From assembly GCA_030674185.1 (NCBI GenBank), contig CM060307.1, positions 47,265,681 through 47,329,680 of the forward strand: DNA of 64,000 nucleotides. The letters run 5' to 3'. The stretch comes from Monoplex corrugatus. Its lineage: Eukaryota > Mollusca > Gastropoda > Littorinimorpha > Ranellidae. The translations under genes were made by a program, and so were the position numbers. The notes beneath the pieces were generated by a model. It did no database searches, was not told the origin of the DNA, and saw nothing but the letters and a program-made list of their open reading frames with translations. Positions 24,355 to 36,131 of this stretch are shown here, piece by piece (position 1 is the first letter of the stretch; every line of letters begins with the position of its first letter).

Positions 24355-24930
24355 TTTATGAAATATTTTCACACAGTTTGCTTGTATGATTAGGAGAAGG
24401 AGGAAGAGAGAAGGGGGGGGGGGTAATCATGAGAGCGAGTTTGGTTACTTACTGAGTATTATAGCTTGGGTCCTTAACGAATTTCCGCCCCAACCCTCAC
24501 TCCTTTCACTCAACCTGCATAAGGACTGGTGGTGAACACTGCAAGTTGTAAGCCAAAGTGGAACACTCCAATGCAGTAACTACTATATGGCCAGTCAAAC
24601 ACGGAATAAAGCAACCTCTATCTACTCAACAGTTTTCTAGATTCAAGAAATTTTTTTTTAATTCACAAAACTAAAATAGTTTTCTTGAAATATTTTACAT
24701 AGCTTGCTTATATGATTAGGAGAGGGAGGAAGAAAGGAGGGAGAGAAAGAGGGTGGTACCCATGAGAGCAAGTTTAGTCACTGAGTATTCTAACTAGTGT
24801 CCTTAATAATACACCCCCCCCCCAACCCTCACTCCTTTCATTCAACCTGCATAAGGCATGGTGGTGGACACTACAAGGTATAAGCCAAAGATGAACACTC
24901 TGATGGAGTAACTGTAATTACTAAATCAGA
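24355..24930. repeat. Diverged tandem segmental duplication
   Basis: 24355-24590 and 24690-24930 share GAAATATTTT, GATTAGGAGA, GGAGGAAGA, CATGAGAGC, CTGAGTATT, CCAACCCTCACTCCTTTCA, CAACCTGCATAAGG and GTATAAGCC-like blocks in the same order, at perhaps three-quarters identity by eye. Both contain a purine-rich block before the shared CATGAGAGC. Confidence 0.75.
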
Positions 24931-25390
24931 ACACACTCGTAACTGCTCCCGTCCACTCTTAGCAGAAAACCAAATACGTAGTTTTCAATTCTCACACCTC
25001 ACTCTACAAAGTCTGTAAATGTCACTTTAGCAGTCTCTGTAGTTTCATCCTGATTCTGGACAAATCACAAGTTTGTTTATCAAAGCTTGTAAGCTAAAAC
25101 TGCCCTACTCTTCTTACAGGCAGACTTGCTTTCTTTGCAACTGAACAATCATCATGATAGCCACCAACGAGTTTTCTCACATGATTATTTTCTGCTGTCT
25201 CTTGCCTACAACAGGCCTAACAAATTCACTGTGGGTTTATTGTTTCACAACAGAGATTGATATTGCTCCTGCTTTGATTAAAAGTTCACTCACTGTAGAC
25301 AGTTTGTATGTGCTATGATACAGTCTTGTACCTCTCTGACAACACCCAAATTCACTTCTCATGTATGGTGATGTCAGATGAGTAGTCAGC

Positions 25391-25440
25391 TGTCTTGTTC
25401 TGACTGTGTAAACCAGTCTTGTTCTGACTGTGTAAACCAG
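25391..25440. repeat. Two-copy 24-bp tandem duplication
   Basis: GTCTTGTTCTGACTGTGTAA followed by ACCA is repeated directly, 66 bp downstream of the exon 5 stop (minus strand). Confidence 0.8.
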
Positions 25441-25505
25441 TCTATCTTCTCACTGGGCTACGTCAGTTCCTCACTGCTGTGAATGCTGCTACTACCATTC
25501 AGATT

Positions 25506-25669
25506 TCATTCTGTTTGTGTGGACCAGCCCATCACCTTCTGTAGTCTATAAATTCTGCCATTGGCAACAGCTCTCATCCTCTCCTTTCTGCGGGCGTAAC
25601 GCTCTGGGTCCAATTTCAACCTTTCGTAGTAGCGTCTGCTGTTTACACGGTTCTGGGCTTTACGTCGTT
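25506..25669 (-). CDS. Alternative terminal exon 5, consensus LDPERYARRK
   Basis: The acceptor TGCTTGTTCTTGCAG is followed by AA (phase 1), 53 codons and TGA. It has no ATG before the core, so it can only be read through splicing. It opens RRKAQNRVNSRRYYERLK and continues LDPERYARRKERMRAV, then NGRIYRLQKVMGW. RRYYERLK-DPERYARRK is close to the family consensus. A possible donor (AAG/GTGATG) lies near the end but is phase 0, not the phase 1 needed to join another exon of this family, so a terminal exon is preferred. Confidence 0.82.
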
Positions 25670-26383
25670 CTGCAAGAACAAGCAGTGAAGAGAGTTATTA
25701 GTCCTATCCCACAGCTGGCAAGATGGTCTGATGTAGTGAGATAAGTTTCAAGTGTGAAACTTAAAACTAGGATAAAAACCCAGTGATGAAACAAAAACCT
25801 AACTGAAATCTTGTCATAAAATAAATTTACAAATTAAACTGCAATCTTCTTACAGTTTGATTGGGGAAGTCACTCTTCAAAAAAAACAAAAACTGATAAA
25901 GACAAGTTTGGCACAAAAGTCCGATTACACGTGTAATTTGCTCATAACAGAGTGCACATTTTCAAAGTTGTTTGATTTCGAGATAATGCATTCACATATC
26001 AATAACCAGAATGTTAAAAGGTGTCACCAAGTGAACTCATTGCTCATAATAACGAGACCATAATACTACAAGAAGCACTCCACAATTCCACGCCTGGAAT
26101 GTTGCAATTTTGCACTATGAACTTTTTATCTGATATAAAATGCTCGGCTACACTGCGCAAACATAAAAATCAAAATGAACAGGAAGTAGTGTGTAAAATA
26201 TAGATAAGATCTGTGGTCATGCATTTCAGTCACTGTTGCTACTGAGTTTGCTTCAAGTCAATGGAAGATCCTCACACTGCTCATGGTAACTGTTTTGTCA
26301 ACAATAATACTAGAGGTTTCGTTGATGAAGGCTGTCCTGACCTTTGCTGTTGTTGATTAATTTAATAAGCCAGTCTTGCGCAT
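25670..26383. other. Intron-like AT-rich sequence
   Basis: No gene or notable repeat is seen. On the minus strand it contains the 3' flank of exon 6, with an ATTAAA-type signal near 26357-26362. Confidence 0.5.
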
Positions 26384-26553
26384 CTAATGTGTTTCACGCT
26401 GCAAACCATATCGTGTCCGTGCCCAGTAAGCTTTGTTGGCAGCTTTCATCAGCTCCATTCTTCTGGCATAGCGCTGGGGATCCTGTTTTAGTTTTTGATA
26501 ATGCCGACGACTGTTGGCACGTTTCCTCTCTTTGATCCTTTCTTTGTCCAGTT
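26384..26553 (-). CDS. Alternative terminal exon 6, QDPQRYARR variant
   Basis: The acceptor TGGTTTCTTGCAG is followed by AA (phase 1), 55 codons and a stop. The charged lead ELDKERIKERKRANSR is followed by RHYQKLKQDPQRYARRMELM and a KAANKAYWARTRYGLQ end. DPQ replaces DPE. The exon is the same length as exons 7 and 13 (170 nt), the commonest size in the array. An open frame extends upstream through the acceptor to 26656, but that part resembles no sibling. Confidence 0.82.
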
Positions 26554-27060
26554 CTGCAAGAAACCATGCATAACTGTTAAAGAATCTACATCTCTTGAAG
26601 TCAGTAACAAAGAGTGTTAGCTTGTAAATCCCTACTTTACAATGGTCATAAAACATGCTACTTGCAGCTGTTTAAGTGGCTCTTTCATAGATGTCTTCCT
26701 TCTTCCACATTTTGCCATTTATTTAGGAAATACTGGTTGTGATTCAGTTTAAAAAAGAAACTGTCAGTTCAATGCTATTTACAACAGCAAAAGCAGTTAA
26801 TTCATTTCATCCATGTGTATGTCGTTTCTTCTTTACTGCTCTTGACATGATTTTCTTCCCAACTTCCTCGTTCAAAATGAATGTAAAGAAATCATTTTCC
26901 AAATTTTGGTCTCAGTCCAGTATCACAATAGAACAACCCATTTTCAGAAGATTATCACAATTCCAGTAGTCTACAGTACAACAAAACTGAGCAGACACAC
27001 GAGGGCTTTCTTCCGAAGTAAAGGATCCATCAAGAAGGTGCACTATCATCAATCAACATA
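26554..27060. other. Intron-like sequence
   Basis: Nothing recognised on either strand apart from short AT-rich runs. Confidence 0.5.
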
Positions 27061-27230
27061 TCACATCTGTGACGACTTTAGACGGGATCGTATTTGTTTC
27101 CTGATGGCTCTGTTGTGTATGATGGATTGTATACGTCTGGCGTATCGCTCTGGGTCCTGTTTCAGCCTCTCATGGTAGCGCCTGCATCTCTCTCTTGTCC
27201 GTTCTCTCTTTTGCTGCATTTTGATCAAGT
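27061..27230 (-). CDS. Alternative terminal exon 7, QDPERYARR
   Basis: The acceptor CTGTCTTATTGCAG is followed by AC (phase 1), 55 codons and TGA. The lead DLIKMQQKRERTRERC resembles exon 4. The core RRYHERLKQDPERYARR is nearly consensus. The tail IQSIIHNRAIRKQIRSRLK has more isoleucine than its siblings, which could make it more amphipathic. Confidence 0.83.
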
Positions 27231-27822
27231 CTGCAATAAGACAGACATGGAGGTCAAGTTTCAAGCCTTGTGTCTGGCTATATCAAGTCTCAGTCTAACC
27301 ATCTTGCTAAATCAGGACCACATTACCACTGATTAGATCAGATTTCAGTATTATTGCCTCACTTAGTGACTAGATCATACATCAGTATTTACTGCCTGGA
27401 TACATTAAGTTTCAGTATCACTGTCTGACTAATAATGCCTCAATGATATTGCTGTGGTTGGTCAAGTCAGTAATACCATGTGGCCAGATCAGATTTCAAA
27501 CTCATTATTTGAACAGCTGTTACAGTTTGCCTATCACGCTCTACAACAAATTTTAATGCAACATCTCCATGCTATTTTTGTAACTGCAGACTGAAGGTCC
27601 ATTTATAAATACCAGACCCAGGGAAAAAATTCACAACTATACTGCCTGGTATATAGCCAGGTTTCAAAAGATCATGAAGTGTGGTGTCAGGGTGGCATGA
27701 AGGGAATGAAATTGGCAGGGCTTGTCCGTAAAAAGTGTTATATATTAAATTTTCACCTGAACCGCCTGGGTATAATCTGTCAAAACAGAGTAGGTCATAT
27801 TATCACTACCACCTATTGTCAT

Positions 27823-27851
27823 CCTCTCTCTCCCTCTCTCTCTCTTTCACA

Positions 27852-27892
<41 letters not shown>

Positions 27893-27940
27893 GCGCACGC
27901 GCGCCACACACACACACACACATACACACACACACACATT
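27823..27940. repeat. CT then CA microsatellite with ACGC variants
   Basis: CTCTCTCC, then (CA)n, a CACGCACGCGCACGCGCGC block and more CA. Confidence 0.95.
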
Positions 27941-28034
27941 GAGAAACATTTATTTATTTTTGCAATAACTTAATGAATATCTCTTAAGTCGACATCTTTG
28001 TCTTCCTCCACATAAAGCTATGTAAGTTATGAAT

Positions 28035-28037
<3 letters not shown>

Positions 28038-28117
<80 letters not shown>

Positions 28118-28198
28118 TGTGGGTGTGCGTGCATGCATGCATGTGTGTGTGTGTGTTTGAGTGAGTGTGAGTGTGCACGTGCGTGCATGTGTGTGTAG
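28038..28198. repeat. (GT)n microsatellite
   Basis: An uninterrupted GT run to about 28117, then GTGCGTGCATG and GAGTGAGTG variants. Confidence 0.95.
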
Positions 28199-28962
28199 TG
28201 TATACACATTGAAAGCCTAATGAAAGGGAAAAGGTGCGCAGAGGAAGGATGGGTCTTATGCATATTTAGACTGTAGATACATACAAATAAACTCACAAAG
28301 GCGTAATTCATACACAAAATCATTTACTTCTTCAAACTGTTTCTGCTGCTGCATGCAACAATTCGGTCGAAACAATTTTTTATTATCGGGACAGCCATCT
28401 CAATTTGTAAAATACGCTTGTCATCAGCACAAAATGCTATCACTGTTACTTCAAAAAAGGAAATGCTGTAAAGCTCTCATACTCTCAGCAATTTGAATAT
28501 AATCCAAAATAAGGTGGCCAAGCCATATAAATAATATCCTCTTCCCTTGGGGAAAAAGCATCAAACCAAAAACATGCAGACACAAGGAATCAACTCTTGT
28601 GACACTGCTTGTAATTCAATATTTCAGTTATTTGCCTAAATGTTCTCTTCTTCAGCATCGACTGCCAGCTCATGTGACCTTCAAAATGGGTCAAGCTTAT
28701 TCACACTTATACGAGTATCCATGAAGATGAACATTTAAATCAACAAATCATGAATGGAAAAGTATTACAGCAGAAATCTACTCGTTTCTGTGGACCTTTG
28801 AATATTATTTACCAATTTTCGTCTCTTATTATTACACAGTTATCTTTTTTAAGTCCATTCATTTAAAGTTCTCAAATGAATTGTTAGCAGAACTCAATTT
28901 TTTTTAAATGAATAAAGGTGGGTAGTAAGATAACCAAACACGGTAAACCAATAAATAAAATG

Positions 28963-29040
<78 letters not shown>
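28963..29040. repeat. (TA)n microsatellite
   Basis: TA dinucleotides with one TATTATA phase slip near 28985. Confidence 0.95.
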
Positions 29041-30205
29041 AGGGATATATTCCACTGGGCATTTTCTTAAAGGAAATGACAGATTTAAGACTTGAGAAGA
29101 ATTTTAAAGTGAATTCACACTGTCACATTGGTTTTGTTACTTTTAATGATTGGGTATCATCAATGAAACATCAAGAGCAAACAGGATTCAATTAAATGAC
29201 AACATGAGTAATACTTGAACTGCCCGAAGTATTTGGCATCAATCTTGAATGTGCACAAGGGAGCAAAAACATATTACCAGTGTCTTACACTCAATGACAG
29301 TAAGTCAAACTGTTGCCAAACATGGTCTGAGAAGTTAATGTTGATGTTTCATGGGAAAACATGTTTGCAAAAATTCAGCAAATCAGTAATGTTCAACTTG
29401 AATGCTTGCAATAAGAATTATTCACAGAAGTATTGCTACAAACATTTATTGAATGCAATAGGTATAGCACCTATGACAAAGTGTACTTGGTCTATGGAAC
29501 CATACGTTTGTTCAAATTTTTGGAACTCTGTGAACTCTTGATCAAGAAAGATTGTGAAAATATCTATTGTAAACGCAAATGTTCAAACAGATTAAGCATT
29601 TGATCTCATTACAATGCTTACAAAATCATATGCTTTTAAATGTAAAACTGACAAGTATCATCCAAGTGCTTTTCAATGAGCGCATAATTCAAAACTAAAC
29701 ATTTTAATGCGAATGATAACATGGATTGGAACAATTATAAACCAATGTTGCATGGTACAGATCAGATGTAATCTTTTAACATGTACATCAATAAATGTGA
29801 AGGTCTCATCACTGTTTATGTTACTATGTCATCTGTAATAATATTATATACTATGTTGCCCACATGCTTTGTTTTGTTCATGATTTCTACTAGTTTTAAT
29901 CATTTTCCTTGTAATTTTATGGGCAGTGATCCAAAAATGTGACTAAAAAAATTCTTCTTAAATGCCAATTTAGTCCTTATTATACTACATGACAGAGAAG
30001 TTCATGTTTCTCTTGGCTTATATCATGCTTGCAATGATACTGACATCAACTCAAGCCAGATAGCTGCTGCAAATGTGTGCAGTTACAATTAACCCACAAC
30101 TTCAATTTTCAATCGTTATGATGTATCTGACAGTCAAATTTCCCTTGCAATCTGTTACTTTCTCCCAACTTTGTTTCCCCTTTTCAATGCAATCTTTCAA
30201 GGCAA

Positions 30206-30405
30206 TCAAGAGGACGTTTGCTGTTGTAAACGTTTCTGTTTTTGTCGCAGTCTGAATCTCCTGCTGTTCTCACGGTTGATGGCTAATTTCTTGGCGTAGT
30301 ACTCTGGATTCTGCTTGATCCTGAGCCAGCGTTGCCGGTCATATTCTTTCCTACTGTGGTATTCGCTCAGTAGTCCTATGTGCTGATGGGGCGTGGAGAC
30401 AGACT
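30206..30405 (-). CDS. Alternative terminal exon 8, QNPEYYAKK variant
   Basis: The acceptor ACTGTGTTCTTGCAG is followed by AG (phase 1), 65 codons and a stop. The lead ESVSTPHQHIGLLSEYHS is longer than in exons 5-7. The core RQRWLRIKQNPEYYAKK has N for D, shared with exons 4 and 9. The tail RENSRRFRLRQKQKRLQQQ is very basic and glutamine-rich, most like exon 9, its immediate neighbour. Exon 9 ends 362 bp upstream, too close for a separate gene start. This is good evidence for a shared transcript. Confidence 0.84.
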
Positions 30406-30720
30406 CTGCAAGAACACAGTTCAAGCTTCAGTTTGGTCCCCATCTGTCAGATGATTTCAACCAAATGTACAACTTAGAACAATTATGCCATAACACAGTA
30501 ACAGGCACTACTATTGATAACTATCATAATTTTGACTTACTGTTCAGACGTAAAAGGTCAGAATAGAATGGCTGAGCCTGAAGGAAGACAGAGCAATGAC
30601 ATTCTCCATGTTCACAAAGATATGGGTCTTTCCTTCCGTTATGATTCATCCTATGGTTCACAGATTTTTCTACTTTGGTGTGAGGCATTTTTCATGGTTT
30701 GTTCTTGATAATGCTTAAAT

Positions 30721-30726
30721 TTTATT
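30721..30726 (-). promoter_or_regulatory. Candidate poly(A) signal for exon 9
   Basis: AATAAA on the minus strand, about 42 nt beyond the exon 9 stop codon, consistent with exon 9 being a 3'-terminal exon. Confidence 0.55.
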
Positions 30727-30767
30727 TCAAATTTTTGATTCTTTGCTTTTCACTTCATCATGGACTT

Positions 30768-30949
30768 TTACTGCCACTGTTGCTGTAATCCCAAACTCTG
30801 TGTCTTTTGTCGATGCCTGAAATTTCTAAGATGTTCTCGGGTTGCTTCTTTCCTTCTGGCGTATCGTTCTGGATTTTGTTTCAGCTTGAGCCATTGCTGT
30901 CGATTGTACAGACGTCGTTTTGCTCGACGTTGTTCCTGAAGCATCAATT
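30768..30949 (-). CDS. Alternative terminal exon 9, QNPERYARRK
   Basis: The acceptor ATATTTACTTTCAG is followed by AA (phase 1), 59 codons and a stop. The lead ELMLQEQRRAKRRLYNR leads to RQQWLKLKQNPERYARRK and REHLRNFRHRQKTQSLGLQQ. W in R-x-x-W-L, N-P and a glutamine-rich end are shared with exon 8, so the two are probably a local duplicate pair. A canonical AATAAA lies shortly after the stop. Confidence 0.84.
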
Positions 30950-31624
30950 CTGAAAGTAAATATGTCACAGTCTAAGAGCCCACCCAGACAGAATCATCAT
31001 TAACAAGATGGATAAAGCATTCACATGCAGCTAATGTTTTATTCCCTCTTAACTTTCTCTCTCCCACTTTCAAAGAGAAAGACAGCAACAACAACAACAA
31101 AACATACGAAAAGGATTGCAAAACTTTTAGTACATAAAATGACAAACTAAAAGGTAAAAACCTACATTTTATGTGGTAGTTATTTTTCAGATAAATAGAA
31201 TTGACAAAAGACACTTTTTTCCCTACAATTAAATTCACAGACTGACTGTCAACAGCAAGTATTGTTCAAAGTAAGGCAATTTCGTGTCTCTTGAATTCTT
31301 TATGGGTCTATACCAGGCAATTTAACAAATTTCTTTGTTCATTTTTTATGTTAAAACTAATCTTAATCCAAAAGTATTCAACTGTAGTACTGCCATCTTA
31401 AATTATTGGAATTATAGTGATACTTAGATTGAATAAACTTTCAGGCTGAATAAAACTTGCTTGGATCACTGAGGGTTGCCTAAAAAAATAAAATAAACTT
31501 TGTTTTTAGTGGCAGTTCTACGTTACATACATTATATGCATTTTAACTTTCTGTACTTTTAAGTATGCAGTGAGGGTTTGGATGTGCCAAATTCAAACCT
31601 TGTTAAAACATGTCATAAATCTCA

Positions 31625-31742
31625 GCGAGACAGAGGAAGGAGGGAGTGAGAGAGGGGGAAAGAGAAAGAAAGAGGGAGAGGAGAGAAAGAAAGAGGGAGA
31701 GGTGAGAAAGAAGAGAGAGAGAGAGAAGGAAGGGGAGGGGGC
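31625..31742. repeat. GA/GAAAG-rich simple sequence
   Basis: A purine tract with two copies of GAGAAAGAAAGAGGGAGAGG. Confidence 0.9.
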
Positions 31743-32271
31743 TGTTCCGTGTAACAGAAGAAAAATTAATATATGCAGTCCCAAATGTGTATCTGTGCAT
31801 TAAAGAGTACAGAAAAACACCAAACGGCAAGTGCTAATACTCATGGAATATATAAGTTCAGATAAGACAGGCAGCAAAAGAATACCAAATGTTAATGTAT
31901 ACAGTCAGTTCTCTGCTTAATGATTACTTTGATTCTGTAGAGCAGTGTCATCCATGCTGGCAGCATACTCACAAGCACACGCACAGGAAACTTAAGTTGA
32001 AACTTCCCTACAAAGAAAACATAAAAAGGGACCTTAACAATGCAAATCTCCATAATATGATGGAAGAACTGTCACTTCACTTTAAAACTGAGTATACATC
32101 TGGCCCAATCACTGATACATTTACGAAATTGTGTGCAAATACTGTGACACTATTTGTGATGAAGTCTTGTTGGGTACATTCATTTCAAATAATCACCATG
32201 TTCAGCGATGAATAAACTGCGCACTCATTACTATCAAATTTCATAAAGGAAGTTCTGGCATGGATATAGTC

Positions 32272-32362
32272 AAAAGAAAAAGAAAAGAAAAAAAGAAAGA
32301 AAGAAAACAAAAAAAACAAAAAAGAAAGAAAGAAAACAGAGAGAGAAAAAAGAAAAAACACC
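32272..32362. repeat. A/GAAA-rich simple sequence
   Basis: A nearly pure purine stretch of AAAGAAA and GAAAAC units. Confidence 0.9.
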
Positions 32363-33059
32363 ACGGTGTTGTGTGTGACACACAAGTTACTTTGCAGGCA
32401 GCTGTTTATAGATGGGTGTCATTCTTTAGAAATGGACAAAATGATGTAAAACTTTTAAAGGCAGGCATAGTTGAGGGAGGCCAGTTGAAGCTACCTGACA
32501 TGAAAAATGTACAAAAAGTTGGATGAAAGTTTGAACGAAATAATGTGTGAAGAGATGCTCATGACACGGGCACTGGTCGTGGATCAGTTCTTGCAACTTC
32601 AGTAAATTTCGTACAAGGTGTGCTACAGCAAGGTAGGTTATCACTGCCTCATTCAAAATCAAAAACTGATATTTTTTTTAAACAGGTTCAAAAATGTGGG
32701 TTATAGCTTTTTAAATTAGATAGTTGCTATCAATGAAATCTGGGTTATATGGTACAAGTTTGAACTTCTTTATAAAGAAACAATCCTCAGATTAGCACAC
32801 TCCTGCGTCTCCAAGGCCCATCGAGTTAAGAAGAAAGCAACAAAATACAAAGATAATTTATGCTATGATAAAAATGTTGTAGTATAGTATGTCACATTCC
32901 AGTGGAACAAACTGTTATGATATTGCTGATGAAAATACGAAGCCTGCAATCCAGAAGAAATGCAATACATTGTTAAATATTTCCACTGATATTGTATGAA
33001 TCACATCTTGCCACAAAGCATAGGCAATATGTAACTTATCAATGGGCTTCTTTGCCATA

Positions 33060-33260
33060 CTTAACCTGTTCTCCAGACACGAGTGCCCCAGGCTTTTCAC
33101 TTATTCCCAAAGTTGACAGAATCCCTCTGTGATGTGCATGTTTACAACTAAGATGGCTGGTAATAGAGGTGACTAAGCCCGTGCAACCTACCAACTCTAG
33201 CTGCATAGCAACAGACACTTCAGACATTCCCAACGGGCTGAACTTGTTATTCGGGAGAAG
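33060..33260. repeat. Dispersed repeat, copy 2
   Basis: Ordered match to 20650-20850, including CCCAAAGTTGACAGAA, GCATAGCAACAGACA, CAGACATTCCCAAC and GGGAGAAGG. Confidence 0.5.
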
Positions 33261-34074
33261 GTAAGTTACATCCAAGGAATAAAGAAGGCTTTGATCATTT
33301 TCAGGGGGAAGGTTGTTACATCTATGGAATATGAAACACTACTGATCATTTCTTGTTTTTCACATTTCTACTGACATATTCTCGCTACTTACTGGATGAC
33401 CACTGTACTGCTTTCAAAATCAGCAAGAACAGGTCAGCCACAACAGTGACATCATTTTTGCAGTCCATTTTGTTATCTAGAATTGTATTTTAGCAAACAG
33501 ACATGTGGAAAGACATTTTCTTCCACAAGCCATTAATCAACGCTGATTCAAAGTTGATTACTATTTCATTTTATACAATAGGTATTGATATCAGCATGAC
33601 ACTGAGGTATCCAAAGCGTACGGTCCACCAAACTTCCATTTTGTACAACAGAGAAACACAGCATGTTCACTTAGTCCAAATCAAAGTGACTGCCAGCGTT
33701 CAAGCAAACAGGAAATAGAAATACACAAACATAGAAAGAAATGTGAAGTTAACACAAGAACAAGGTGTAAGACAGCATTCATTGTCAGGGGTATGGAGGG
33801 AAAGATTAAGATACAAAGGAGACACTCAGTTCATCCACAGTGATTGTAATCATGGTCGCGTTGTTGTTGGTCTTTTCATTGTTCTTTCAGCCCAAGCTTT
33901 TCCTTCTTTTAATTTTCACTCGTTTTTGTTGTTTGAACATTCCGGTATTACTTTTCCACTGTACTTTTAATGGAATATACTGTTTATCATCAAAACTTTT
34001 AGTAGCATTGCTTTCAGCAGCTCAATAGCTTAACAATCTCCTGACATACATGGAGATGGACACACCAAGACAGA

Positions 34075-34241
34075 TCACGGTTGTGTATTTCTCAAAATCT
34101 GCAGCTGCTCTTTTTGTCGAGCACGCCGCCTCCGCTGTATTTCAGTATTCATCAGTTTGGCTCTTTCATGCCTCTGTTGATCCTGTTTGAGCCTCTGCCA
34201 GTAGCGCTGTCGCTGGATCCGTTTCTTCCACGCAATCCACG
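34075..34241 (-). CDS. Alternative terminal exon 10, QDQQRHERAK variant
   Basis: The acceptor CTGTGTGTTTTCAG is followed by CG (phase 1), 54 codons and a stop. The lead is short and aromatic (AWIAWKKRIQ), as in exons 11 and 13. The core RYWQRLKQDQQRHERAK departs from consensus: proline of DPE is Q and tyrosine is H, so the turn implied by DP is lost. The tail IQRRRRARQKEQLQ is intact and strongly basic. It could be a relaxed or specialised copy. An ATTAAA-type signal lies about 105 nt downstream. Confidence 0.78.
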
Positions 34242-35045
34242 CTGAAAACACACAGGAACTAGTTTGTAGTGATGTACTAAGCGCATTAAACACTGCGTTA
34301 CCCTATGCCCTATTTTAACTGTTCCACAATCTCCATTTGGCCATGATGGCAAAAAAAACCACGATAAAACAATGTAATGGGGCTGCAAGGAGAAAGAAAG
34401 GAAGAGGAATGAACTCTTATGTATGCATACATACATGCTATTGTGCATACTCTTTTATGTAAGTGTAATACACATAATATGATGCTATTAATAACTGTGT
34501 TGCCAGAATTAGGATTCTCCATACAAGAGTAATTTACTCATCATGTCTGCGCTTCCTCCCACATTTTGTTCATACACTTCGAAAGCTCGTAACATAATTT
34601 GCTTGTGTAAACTTGCAAAAATGTAGGCTTGCATGTGAATGCGCACAACCACACACACATGTCCATACACACTTTTTCTAACACACACAAAAGCACACAA
34701 CTGAATTCACATGCATTTATACCATAACACACACTAGAAAACACACATGCATGCTCCCACAGTCCCAGAAATATCTCTTGCTCCCACACTCTCAAAACTA
34801 CCTCTGTCTTAAAACTTAATAACACTCCAACACCGTATATCCAGTCTTAAGATTACTTAATAAGAGCTCCTGATAACACGCACATACATGAAGGAATCAC
34901 ACTCAAATTAAGTGCGACGTAAGCTATGTGCCTGAACGAAAGGATGTACAGGACACTAGGGGGAAACCAAGAAGAACTGCCAATTTTATTTCAACACCTA
35001 AATGTGGCTTAACAATAATAGACATTTTACTTGAATGTCAAGAAC
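34242..35045. other. Intron-like sequence
   Basis: No gene. CA/TG-rich patches occur near 34630-34760. A minus-strand frame rich in C and V there reflects this composition. Confidence 0.45.
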
Positions 35046-35812
35046 ACAATTTATCTGGGCTACAGAACTTGTAAAATAGATTACAGGGCTACAGAACTTG
35101 AAATATAGACAATAGGGCTACAGAACTTGTAATACAGATTACAGGGCTACAGAATTTGTAATCGACTACAGGGCTGCGGAACTTGTTATACAGACTATGG
35201 GGCTACAGAACTTGCAATACAGACTATAGAGCTACGGAACTTGTAATACAGATTATACGGCCAAGGAACTTGTGTAACAAACTATAGGGCTACGGAACTT
35301 ATCATACAGACTATAGGGCTACGGAACTTGCAATACAGACTATAGGGGTACGGAACTTGCAATACATACTATAGAGCTACGGAACTTGTAATACAGATTA
35401 TACGGCCAAGGAACTTGTGTAACAAACTATAAGGTTACGGAACTTGTCATAGACTATAGGGCTACGGAACTTGTAATACAGATTATACGGCCGAGGAACT
35501 TGTATAACAAACTATAGGGCTACAGAACTTGTCATACAGACTATAGGGCTACGGAACTTGTCATACAGACTATAGGGCTACGGAACTTGTCATACCGACT
35601 ATACGGCTACAGTACTTGTAGTACAGACTATATGGCTACGGTACTTGTAGCACAGACTAAACGGCTACAGAACGTGCAATACAGACTATAGTGCTACAGA
35701 ACTTGTAATACAGATTATAGGGCTACGGGACTTGCAATACAGACTACAGGGCTATGGAACTTGTAATACAGTCTACAGGCTACGGAATTTGTAATACAGA
35801 CTATAATACAAT
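35046..35812. repeat. 29-bp minisatellite, about 26 copies
   Basis: The unit contains CTATAGGGCTACGGAACTTG and then a TAATACAGA or TCATACAGA end (29 bp). Variant units with ATTATACGGCCAAGGAAC recur at 35255-35275, 35398-35418 and 35478-35500, suggesting a higher-order block of several units. Confidence 0.92.
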
Positions 35813-35954
35813 CTTAGTCCTTGAAAACACCCCACCAGGTATAGTCACAACTCCTGCCTGGATGAAACTCTTCTCAGGTGTGTGTGTGTGTGAAGTTCAT
35901 TGGTATAAAGGTGGTGACGTTGAGACTCAGCTTTTGCCACAACGTTTACCTCAA

Positions 35955-36131
<177 letters not shown>

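Larger units (their letters stand above)
22779..25505. other. Intron-like interval with local duplications
   Basis: No gene supported. It contains a GA-rich tract (about 23775-23880), a 44-bp direct repeat near 24.2 kb and a diverged 240-bp tandem duplication (24.35-24.93 kb), described separately. Confidence 0.55.
27231..30205. other. Gene-free interval with CA/GT and TA microsatellites
   Basis: No gene supported. Plus-strand frames near 29215-29541 look random. The interval holds a CT/CA run, a GT run and a TA run, listed separately. Confidence 0.5.
30950..34074. other. Gene-free interval
   Basis: No gene supported. It contains GA-rich (about 31625-31740) and GAAA/A-rich (about 32270-32360) tracts and the second copy of a dispersed repeat at 33.1-33.3 kb. 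Confidence 0.5.

Noticed and set aside
25640..25669. Reading the exons as internal units of one long repeat protein
   Set aside because: No exon shows a consistent phase-1 donor before its stop. The best GT found (exon 5, AAG/GTGATG) is phase 0.
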